Shown one piece after another: positions 56,365-64,000 of a stretch of 64,000 nucleotides of DNA. Origin of the DNA: Sodiomyces alkalinus F11 (taxonomy: Eukaryota; Ascomycota; Sordariomycetes; Glomerellales; Plectosphaerellaceae); the NCBI RefSeq assembly GCF_003711515.1, contig NW_021167085.1, positions 1,032,575 to 1,096,574 on the forward strand, given 5' to 3'. How positions within the stretch are numbered: the first letter of the stretch is position 1; every line of letters begins with the position of its first letter. The position numbers and the translations under genes were made by a program. The notes under the pieces are model-generated. The model saw only the letters and a program-made list of their open reading frames with translations, was not told where the DNA came from and did no database searches.

Positions 56365-56893
56365 TTGATGGATTTAAGAGCGATATCCTTGATCTTCTTA
56401 CCGCTTCTCGCCGCGAAGTCGCTCTGCTTCTATGCGCCCTGGTGTGTCATCTTGCGCTCCAGAGACCTGTGTATCACGAGATTGTACGCTATCCTGAAGA
56501 ATGAGCAGTTGATCGCCTTCAACCAGGACCCCGTCTATGGGAAAGGTGCTATTCCTCGCCTCTGAGATAGTATTAGCAACGATATACACCCAGCCAACTA
56601 CTAGGCAGGCAACTCGGTGAAGGGAATGCAATGCATTCGTGCTGAACCTGAACACTTTCGAGAATAAGACGGATATAAGAGGTTCTTTTTTGGAGACATT
56701 CCAGGACTCAAGGGCAAGGAGTCGCAGGATCTCCTTGTCCATGATATATGGACTGGTAAGGACATTTGTGGATTCAAGGGGTCTATCACGGTCACGGTCA
56801 AGCGGCACGATACTGCTGCACTCCGCATCACAGAGGTTGATGGAGCGCAGCCTAATTGCCAGTGGATGCTTCAGAAGCAGGTGATTAGTGGCT
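56365..56893 (+). pseudogene. Broken C-terminal remnant of a GH27 alpha-galactosidase
   Basis: Pieces of a glycoside hydrolase family 27 C-terminus can be read in shifting frames: A-I-L-K-N-E-Q-L-I-A-F-N-Q-D-P-V-Y-G near 56490-56545; A-G-N-S-V-K-G around 56600; L-N-L-N-T-F-E-N-K-T-D at 56642-56675; then in another frame H-D-I-W-T-G-K-D and V-K-R-H-D-T-A-A-L-R (56740-56825). The catalytic (beta/alpha)8 barrel upstream is absent, and stops and at least two frameshifts separate the parts. An intact enzyme would release terminal alpha-galactose from galactomannan and raffinose sugars. It lies beside the RIP block, so truncation by element insertion or an old deletion is plausible. Confidence 0.72.
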
Positions 56894-56944
56894 GAGGCGC
56901 TTTACTCACATAAGTATAATAAGTGAGAACGTGCCGACCTTTAT

Positions 56945-57766
56945 TCACGATCGCTCCGCTACACTTCGGAGGAATAGGGCGATATCGTCAACCTCCTCTG
57001 GTCCTTTTAGCCAGTGACCCTCCTGATCAGCGCGCGAGTACTCGTTCCAATCCACCGTCCACCCAACTCGAGAGAGAACATCTTTCGCTTGACGTCCTAG
57101 CTCCACATCTACATAAGCATCGTCTGTGCCATGGCCGAGAAACACAGGCATCGGTGGCTGAGCTTTTGCGTGCTGGCTGATCATCATAGACCTCACAAAG
57201 TCGCTGCCAATTCTGTTGTCCGACTCCTCGTCGATTCCATTCAGAGCGTGCTCGATGTCGGCGGCGAATGGGAGCCAAGTGCTAGCTCCTATGAAAGCTG
57301 CTGGATGCGACGTGGGCCGTTTACTTTTGATGCACAACATGGTCCAGATACCGATTGCACCTCCTTGGCTGATCCCGCCCAGAACGACTTTGGACGCCAG
57401 GCCACCCAACCGCTCTACTTCGGCCTCCCAGATTCCTTCAAGATGCTTCACTGACTCACGAATCCCGTCCGTTTGTAGGTCTTGCCTCGCCGTGACATCT
57501 GTTAATGAGTAGGCCTCGAACCAGGCTGGCATGCTTTCTTCGAAGACTGGGCTCCATAGCTCGCGGGAGCTTGGGAACACCCATCTCCAGCCAGGCAGAG
57601 CCTGCATGATAGTTTTGCCGTCGGCCATCAACGTCTCAGCGAGCTCTTCAGCGAACTCTTGGCCAGTGCTGCCTCGTCCATGGAGTAGGATAGCGGTGTG
57701 CGTATGCGCCTGTGTTGCTTCGAGCACGTGCACATGCCCGAAGGCCGCAGGCGGCGTGTCAGCCAT
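56945..57766 (-). CDS. Acyl-protein thioesterase / phospholipase-carboxylesterase family hydrolase
   Basis: Intron-less, 273 residues from M-A-D-T-P-P (57766). The frame extends to an earlier ATG at 57919, which would add 51 residues with a hydrophobic stretch (L-L-S-L-N-I-F-L-F-L-S-L-P), possibly a signal anchor. Alpha/beta-hydrolase landmarks: A-I-L-L-H-G-R-G oxyanion loop, G-G-I-S-Q-G-G with Ser133 as nucleophile, G-H-G-T-D-D-A-Y-V with the catalytic Asp, and G-H-W near the end with His251. Members remove acyl groups from proteins or lysophospholipids; the substrate here is unknown. It is convergent with the GH27 remnant and is the only intact-looking gene in this decaying segment. Confidence 0.85.
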   Translation of the reverse strand: MADTPPAAFGHVHVLEATQAHTHTAILLHGRGSTGQEFAEELAETLMADGKTIMQALPGWRWVFPSSRELWSPVFEESMPAWFEAYSLTDVTARQDLQTDGIRESVKHLEGIWEAEVERLGGLASKVVLGGISQGGAIGIWTMLCIKSKRPTSHPAAFIGASTWLPFAADIEHALNGIDEESDNRIGSDFVRSMMISQHAKAQPPMPVFLGHGTDDAYVDVELGRQAKDVLSRVGWTVDWNEYSRADQEGHWLKGPEEVDDIALFLRSVAERS

Positions 57767-57919
57767 ACCGAGAGTTTCGTTGGCCGGCAGAGGATGCGAG
57801 AAGGAATAAACAAGAAATGTCGCAGACGGCAGGGAGAGAAACAGAAAGATATTTAGAGAAAGCAGACAAATACAGCTGTGAGGGTTCGCTGGATGCAGGT
57901 GAAGGTCCGTGGTCTCCAC

Positions 57920-58271
57920 TTACGTGTTTAGTTGTTGGCAAGCTGAATGTGAGAGTGAGGGGGTCCCTACGCGCCGAGAGGGCAGGGTTGTCAGCAGTCC
58001 GCAGCACCTGCCAAAGCATTTAAGCTCACTAAATTTCTGCTGGTGCTGCAAAGATTCTGCGAGCTGACCTAAGAACTCCTATAGCGCGCGAAATCGTGGC
58101 CGAGGATCAATTTTAAACACCGTAAGTGCCACCTAGTACATGTTTGACTTGTATAAGAACATTATAACAACAAGACACATGATCCATAATAAGTTTATTA
58201 TTTTACATACCTCTATAGTTCCATGGTAACAGGCATGCCTTGAATTACTCTTCTCCCAAGCCACTGACTTA
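57920..58271. other. Intergenic
   Basis: 352 bp between the esterase and the phosphotransferase pseudogene; nothing recognised. Confidence 0.5.
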
Positions 58272-59181
58272 TTAGGAGATCTGTCGCAAACTGCCAATTG
58301 CTTCAGTCGGCAAATAGTCGCACCAGTCCGCTAAAGGACCCCGTTGCTGCACTATAGATAGCGCCTTCACAAACTCCCAATATACTGGGTACCAACCGGC
58401 TAATTCCCAATCGATCAGCGAAGTAACGCGAATGTGCGTTTCGCTGTCAGGCGTGACCTCCGTGTACGAATCCCACCGAACCATGATAATCACGAGCTGG
58501 TTATGACCTATGGTGATTATCACTCATAAAGGAACGCACCATCTTGATCCATGGCGTCTTAGTCCTCCGAGCTTGGCGGCAAAGGAAATCGCTAAATTAC
58601 ACTTCCTTTTGGATTGGCGTTTCTGCTTCCCTTAAATCCCGGCGCATGTCCTTGCACCTCCCTGATACAAAGCTGCCTATACGCTGCGAAGTAGGCCTAT
58701 CCTGATCAAGGCCGCGGTCTTTCCGCCGAAGTTGTTGAAATATCGTGTTCAGTTGCTGCTGGACAGATATTTTATGTGAAGCGAGCAAGCGCGGCCAGAC
58801 TGTCTCGAGAGTCTTGCCCTCTGCTCGAGCCATGAATGCGTATATCCATAGCCCGCATTGCAAGGCACCAAGACAAGATGGTGTTGGGACCTCCTGTATA
58901 TGCTTTCTGATGTACTGTAGGTTGGTAATGCTGTCGTGGTCAAGGGATATGTGTATCTTGACGATTTTTGATGGGCTGATTTGCAGCACAGCCGTGTTGT
59001 GAAAGCGCAATAGCGTTTGGCTGTCATTGATTGCCTGGTTTAAACCAGACGCTAAGGCGGTAAGGTATTCGCTCTCAGTTGACCGCAAGGTTTGTCGGGG
59101 ATGACTATTGGGGTAGTCTGTCATACCCGTATCATTTTTCCCCAAACAGAACTTCACCCCAACGTCATGGTTCGGCTCCAT
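58272..59181 (-). pseudogene. Aminoglycoside-phosphotransferase-fold (APH) protein, broken
   Basis: On the minus strand a first frame (58597-59181) gives typical mid-protein APH sequence: V-P-T-P-S-C-L-G, Y-A-F-M-A-R-A-E-G-K-T-L-E, R-I-G-S-F-V-S-G-R-C-K-D. It hits TAA at 58597-58599. Homology continues in the same frame past the stop (D-F-L-C-R-Q-A-R-R-T-K-T-P-W-I-K), then shifts to the frame at 58272-58523 with S-L-I-D-W-E-L-A-G-W-Y-P-V-Y-W-E-F. Between them the catalytic H-x-D-L-H-x-x-N loop expected before I-M-V-R-W is altered to G-H-N-Q-L-V-I, apparently with six bases lost, so the base Asp is missing. Family members are fungal kinases of unknown substrate. The ATP-binding N-lobe is also incomplete. 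Confidence 0.72.
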
Positions 59182-60119
59182 GCGTGCCTATGAACCACGC
59201 ACTATACGAGTGGGGTTTCTCTGACGCATTTTTTTTTTCAGGTTGGGCATCTTCCCTTTTGTCCCTAGTGCATTATTTAGTGCACCAAGTACCGAACGCT
59301 ATCCGTAAAGCCGTAAAGCTGTCGCTACTCGGAGCAGAACGTCCATTCCGGCTCTCATCCGTGTGGTCTCCCTCGTCCTATTCCCTGCAGGACCCAATCC
59401 CAATATTGACCACCTGGCCGACTGCTTCCCACGCATATACACCTGTGGCGTTCTCATCAGACCATCAGACCATCAGACCCCTTTTCGGAGTCGATTGCTT
59501 TTTCAATACGTCCCTCATTAATGGTTCTACCCACTTCGTTCTTGTCTGAATTGCTAAACGCCGTTCATCGGTAAACGTTCAGACGAGTAAAGTTTGGGGC
59601 GTTGGGCCAGCCCATGGTCATGGTCCAGCCATGGGTCAGCCATGAAAAGGCGGATCACGATTGCTTCCCTCCTGGCCACTGGCATTTGACGTAGATCAAC
59701 GTCACTTGATCCCCCTCAGGTTACTCCCGCCTCCAGCGCCCGGCCTACGCCTACGGGAAGTCAGTGCACAGTGCACAGTGCAGCCCCTATTCAGACCCCG
59801 CCAGACATTTAGGGAAACCCAACAACTCTCACCTCTTCCTCACGCCTCTTAACCTCTGTTCCGATTGGACTCGGTTCTCGCTCTTTCCTCTATCACTCTT
59901 TATTACCATACCACTCTTCGTGCAGGCCCTTCTCCTTCGTGTTCGTCGGTCTCCTCCCTGGCATTGGACCTGTAATAGTCTTGACAATATCCCGCCCATT
60001 TCCGCCCATTTCCTCCTTTCTCCTCGTTCTCCCATCATTTATACCTTCGCTACGCACAACACCTTCTAATACCTTCTCGTGGCCAAGATCTTTTCTTATG
60101 TAGTTCGAGTTCGTTCACC
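59182..60119. promoter_or_regulatory. Intergenic: leader of the luciferase-domain gene
   Basis: The 59750-60119 part is CT-rich, a probable 5' UTR. Short tandem repeats CCATCAGA (59457-59478) and GTGCACA (59763-59780) occur. A 156-codon plus frame (59079-59549) has no recognisable domain. Confidence 0.45.
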
Positions 60120-61220
60120 ATGACCGTCTCATCCTGCACAACGGTTCAGCTCAAGCAACCAGAATCACATGTCATCCCGCAGAACTTGGGCTCTGACGTT
60201 GACCAGGTTGCTGCCACCTATGTTCTCAAGCAAAGGCCCATCTCCGTCACCCTCGACGGCCCTACCATCTTCACCCTGACCGCGGCCCTTATCTTCCTCA
60301 TCCACTTCACCAAACAGTCCATTGTTGAGATCTTTCTCGCCACTGTGCCCATCTTACTCCTAATCCACAATGATTACAACAACTTTATCGGTCTCGGCCC
60401 CGGTGGCACGCCGGCGACGTTTCAAGGCTACGTCAGGATAGCTTGGCTCCGCCTGTGGGCTATCCGAGACCCCTTTTCCCCTCCAAAACCCGATCCGTCC
60501 CGCCGTCCGGAACGGGGTATCCTCCACGATTCTCCGCTACCATATAGGCCCGGGCCCCGGCCCATCGTCGCCGGCATCGCCCCGCAGAGACAACTCGACC
60601 AACATGGCACACTACAGCACTACCGCGCCCTCCGCCGCACCCTCGAGAACCTAGCCCACACCCGTTCCGAAAAATTCGGCACCGCCCGCTCCTGTCTGGA
60701 GAAGCACGGCCTCGGCCTCTTCGCCCGCCACCCCGTCAACGTCACATGCAATGGCGAGGTGTGCCATGTCCACGAGTCGGACCACTCCCTTCACATGAAT
60801 CTGCACCCGGACGACATTGCTGAGGTTTTGGCCAAAGGATGGGGCCAGCGACACCCTTTGGCCTGTAAGGGGTGGTTCGGCTCTATGCCCGTGCCGGAGG
60901 AGTTTCTCATGGTCTATGCGCCTAGAGGTGAGTTTTTTCTTCTTTTCTTCTTTTCGTCTTTTTTCTTTTTCCTTCTTCTTTGAGCGTGTCGCGAATCCGG
61001 ATACCACTTTCCTTCTCGACCACCGACCACTCTTACGATGAGAGCGTTGTTAACGAAAACACCCAATAACACTTCTTCAGATGACCTCGAGCTACAGATC
61101 GTGTGTCGAATCATTGAAGCCGCAATATGGTTCGTTATCGCCGACAGGGAGAAGCTGGACGTCCTACCAGACACCGCGAACACCGACGGGGTCATCAGAG
61201 CAGTTGGTGGAAACTTTTAA
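60120..61220 (+). CDS. Luciferase-domain (DUF5519-type) membrane protein
   Basis: Two exons, 60120-60927 and 61081-61220; 315 residues. Two hydrophobic segments lie near residues 49-64 (T-I-F-T-L-T-A-A-L-I-F-L-I-H-F) and 68-84 (I-F-L-A-T-V-P-I-L-L-L-I), then a glycine-rich turn (G-L-G-P-G-G-T-P-A-T-F). The conserved C-terminal domain reads V-C-H-V-H-E-S-D-H-S-L-H-M, L-H-P-D-D-I-A-E-V-L, G-W-G-Q-R-H-P-L-A and V-Y-A-P-R, the signature of the fungal family named luciferase domain in Pfam because of distant similarity to a firefly-unrelated luciferase. Histidines are abundant in the core, suggesting metal or acid-base chemistry, but the function is unknown. GTGAGT donor; junction codon G|AT. Confidence 0.8.
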
Positions 61221-61527
61221 TACATCCATGTGAGGGGACATCTCGTATTGCTGTATTCTTTGGTCCTGCCCTAGGGACCAATATCAACTGCCAGTTCCCC
61301 ATACCGGCAGCAGCCGGGTCTGGGATTATCTAGTCAGGTAGCCAGCTTGAGGGTGTGTCCTTTAAAAAAAACAAATGCCTATTAGTTTTACATGACACAG
61401 AACGAAGACGGAATGTTCAGCAGTCGCTTAACCATGCAAGTTTTCTTGGAGGTAAGAAGGGAATAGCTGCTAGATCGGACCCCGGCACATGCTCATAGCA
61501 TCATCTCGTCGGGCTTCAGCCGGCTTC
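61221..61527. other. Intergenic between convergent genes
   Basis: 307 bp of 3' flanks; nothing seen. Confidence 0.5.
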
Positions 61528-63022
61528 CTATTCCGGATCAGAGCCGTGCTCGTCCTGGGATTTCTTGTTTGACTTCCGGTACCGCTCCCGTCCTGTCGCA
61601 ATGGACGCTTCGACAGTGCGCCCGTCGAAGCTCCGCCCGTGCATGAGTTGTACGCACGCTTCCGCCGACTCGGGCTCTCGAAACTTGACCGACACGATGC
61701 CCTCGGGCTCCTCGTCGTACAGCACCACATTGGTCACGGTGCCCAGTTTGGCGCACTCCTCGCGCACATCTTCCTTGATCTCCAGCAGGGCCGCCGGGTC
61801 TTCATCCAGCTCCTCCAGGGTGAACATCTGTTTCAGTATGACCACCTTATTCCAGCGGGATGAGCCACCAGCCGCCCCAGGCATGGCCAGGGAAGAGGGC
61901 TCGTCATCGCTCCAGTCCGCCAGTCGCGCGGCCATCTTCTGCGTCTTCTTAATGATCCGCTGCCTCTCGCGATCGTTGCCCCTAGCCCTGTTCTGCCGAT
62001 CTTCGCCGCCGTTGTTGGCTTTCCCGTTGCCTTCGCCATTGCCATTGGCGCCGCCGGAGTTGCCGTCACCGCCGTCCGCGTCCGCATCGTACCGCATCTT
62101 CTTGTAGCTTGAATCGGCAGCCTGTACTCGTATCTTACCACTGCCAAGCCCGGAGCTAGAGATTCGGAAGTCCGTGTCGTCGAGCAGCATGATGGCCATG
62201 TCGACGCTTTGCGGCTTGAAAAAGACCACTAGGGCGTCGCCCTTGAAGCGCCCCTCGCTGTCCGTATACATCTTGATTCGCGGCCGGCCGCTGTCGATCT
62301 CCTCTGCGATGACTCCCGCCTTGCGGGAGAAAACCTCGTGGACTTCCTCGGCTGTCGCGTCGGGAGGGAGGCCTGTCACGTAGACGGCCGTGTTCTGTCT
62401 CGGTTGTGGGGGTTGCCTGGCTTTCTTGGCCGGTCTGCCTATTTTCTTCTTTGTGCTGCTGTTGCCTTCCTACAGTTCGCGCGAGGGACACATGGCCCCA
62501 GGTCAGGTTAGTGTCTCTGTCCCTGTTCGTGACCCTTTGCCGTACTTCGTCTCCCGTCCATGCTATTCGGGCATTGCAGGGACTTCCATGGCATCATCCA
62601 GGGAGACAAATAGCGAAGCGAAGCGCATAATGGGAAAAAGGAACTCTCGACAGCCCTCGCCACTTGTCCCTAAAGCGGACCGGATAGAGGGGGATCACGG
62701 TGAACAAACATAGCCTAAGGTCTGCCTGTGCCGGATAAGAGGCGCAGCTTACCTCGCTTTCATGGGACGGTTCTTTTCGTTTCCTTGACGTCGTATCATC
62801 CTCGCCCTGCGCCTCGCCAATTAGCGCATGGTGTTGCGCCTCGTCCCCATGTAGAGCCTCCTCTTCTGCGAGCACCCATTGTCCCGTCGCGGCATTGAAC
62901 TCGAATTCGGTGCCATCGTCGTGGACAGCTAGGTACTTGTTGTCGAGCGTCGAGTATGAAATCCGATCATCTTGATCGAATTTATCTACAGAGGTAGGTA
63001 AGGGAGGTTGAATTTCGGCCAT
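61528..63022 (-). CDS. U2 snRNP-associated splicing factor Cus2 (HTATSF1/Tat-SF1)
   Basis: Two minus-strand exons, 62753-63022 and 61528-62469; 403 residues. The N-terminal exon has an acidic aromatic module (Y-L-A-V-H-D-D-G-T-E-F-E-F, then G-Q-W-V-L). Exon 2 opens with a basic linker, then RRM1 (T-A-V-Y-V-T-G-L-P-P-D, K-G-D-A-L-V-V-F-F-K). A Gly/Asn-rich linker leads to a U2AF-homology-motif RRM (V-V-I-L-K-Q-M-F-T-L-E-E-L, G-I-V-S-V-K-F, G-R-S-F-D-G-R with the R-x-F ligand-binding signature). In yeast Cus2 binds U2 snRNA and SF3b1 and is displaced with the help of Prp5. The intron is 283 nt. The prp5 homologue is 45 kb away in this window. Confidence 0.92.
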
Positions 63023-63541
63023 GGCTTTCCTTCCGAGGCCAGAAGAACAGTTGTTGAGAAAGGAATAGCCTACAGGTTATAGAACACCCAGGAGACGAAA
63101 GGTGCTGGTTCTGGTTCAAGGTCCTGGTTCCAGGAACTTGAATTAGTCCCTTGGAGTGACGCTGGCTGGTTTGGTTGGTGGAGCACAGCAAGGGGACCCA
63201 CTTTGCCTCCAAACGGGATCGGATGGTTGTTCAACGTCGATGTATACAGTGTCTGTACCGTATCCAATACATGCCAGCGGGTTTCGGGGGGACATGTTCC
63301 AAGAAGCCCAAGGCCCTCAACAAAGCTGTGTTCATGATTCGTATGCAACTCATAGGTAACTTCGTAGACTGCACACAGAAATAACACAGGATTCGGTTCC
63401 GTAACGCACCACGTAGGTATTTTCATTAATAAACAGCGACATCCCGTGAAAGACCAGACCAACTATCCCGATGCCTGACCTGGAGTTGCATACTCCACCT
63501 CCAGTTTGCTACGATCACATGTAGGACAACCTCTTCAAAAC
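63023..63541. promoter_or_regulatory. Intergenic: cus2 promoter and rpn13 3' flank
   Basis: 519 bp between two minus-strand genes. Frames present are short; nothing recognised. Confidence 0.45.
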
Positions 63542-64000
63542 CTATTGTCTTCGCTGCTCCTCCTCTTCTTTGACCGTCGTCTTCACGCCCTCAACGAAAG
63601 CCTCCACAGCCTCTCCACCTCCCAGAGGCATCCCCCCGCCCCTAATGTAACCACCGTTGGCTACTTTCACATTGAGAGCCTCCGCGATAGTGGGAAGCCC
63701 ACCATCCCGAAGAGCCATGGTGAGGCTGCCCAGAGCTTGGTGAAACTGTGGACTCCTAAGGACCTTCTGCAAGAGATTCTTCTTTTCTGCCAATCTCAGA
63801 GACGCCCTTGCTGCGGCTGCAGCTTCCGCGGACGGCTCGACATCTCCCGCATCTCCAGCGCCCGTGGCAAGGACCAAGACGGTAGGGGGCAGGAAGCCTA
63901 ATAAATTATCGGTAAAGGCCTCTGATGCCGATGCAAGCATGGGAATGGTAGTCTCGTTGGGCAGCAGGTGGTTTAGGTAGGGGTACGGCTTGTCAGCAGC
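63542..64000 (-). CDS. Proteasomal ubiquitin receptor Rpn13/ADRM1, C-terminal part
   Basis: The gene runs off the right edge of the window; 152 C-terminal codons are visible, open from 64000 to the stop at 63542. The visible part starts A-A-D-K-P-Y-P-Y-L-N-H-L-L-P-N-E and forms the deubiquitinase-adaptor (DEUBAD) domain: L-P-P-T-V-L-V-L-A, L-L-Q-K-V-L-R-S-P-Q-F-H-Q-A-L, A-L-R-D-G-G-L-P-T-I. It binds UCH37/Uch2 in species that have it. The N-terminal ubiquitin-binding Pru domain would lie beyond 64000. The ATG at 63940 is internal, since homology continues upstream of it. It ends in a Glu/Gln/Arg tail. Confidence 0.88.
   Translation of the reverse strand, partial: AADKPYPYLNHLLPNETTIPMLASASEAFTDNLLGFLPPTVLVLATGAGDAGDVEPSAEAAAAARASLRLAEKKNLLQKVLRSPQFHQALGSLTMALRDGGLPTIAEALNVKVANGGYIRGGGMPLGGGEAVEAFVEGVKTTVKEEEEQRRQ

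Overview
This is a filamentous-ascomycete (Pezizomycotina) nuclear window, most likely a Sordariomycete of the Sordariales/Chaetomiaceae type. The evidence is short introns (about 55-130 nt) with GTRNGT donors and CTRAY branch points, GC-rich coding DNA, and two AT-rich blocks with the CpA/TpG depletion of repeat-induced point mutation (RIP). The gene set is also typical of these fungi (Cyb2-type lactate dehydrogenase, DUF3405, DUF5519/luciferase-like, Zap1/ZafA-type factor). The species call is inference; no rRNA or marker locus is present.

Layout. 1-5085 is a RIP-destroyed repeat holding two convergent dead ORFs, one with an integrase-core (DDE-type) signature. From 5.1 to 34.6 kb the DNA is gene-rich: a secreted DJ-1/PfpI protein, Jac1, cytochrome b2, an HCNGP/SAP30BP protein head-to-head with the DEAD-box helicase Prp5, a small N-myristoylated protein with a VCP-interacting motif, the purine enzyme Ade16/17, a Zap1/ZafA-like zinc-finger factor, RPL35, Gos1, Atp10, the BCKDH E2 subunit and gluconokinase. 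34.6-39.2 kb is gene-poor and has an assembly gap. 39.2-53.8 kb holds dipeptidyl peptidase III, RPL6, Hsp78, Emp24, Arf1 and a DUF3405 membrane protein. 53.8-59.2 kb is an accessory or decaying segment: a second RIP block with a 28-G run, a broken GH27 alpha-galactosidase remnant, an esterase of the phospholipase/carboxylesterase family, and an aminoglycoside-phosphotransferase-fold pseudogene. 59.2-64 kb holds a luciferase-domain membrane protein, Cus2/HTATSF1 and the 3' end of RPN13.

Functional links. There are three pre-mRNA splicing genes (HCNGP, Prp5, Cus2). Prp5 and Cus2 act at the same U2 snRNP step in yeast. Mitochondrial genes recur (Jac1, possibly Cyb2, Atp10, BCKDH-E2, Hsp78). Secretory-pathway and protein-quality genes are Gos1, Emp24, Arf1, the SVIP-like protein and Rpn13. 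These are unlinked housekeeping genes, not a cluster. Gene models were built by joining reading frames across splice sites by eye and checking that phases close. No similarity search was run, so family names rest on recalled motifs.
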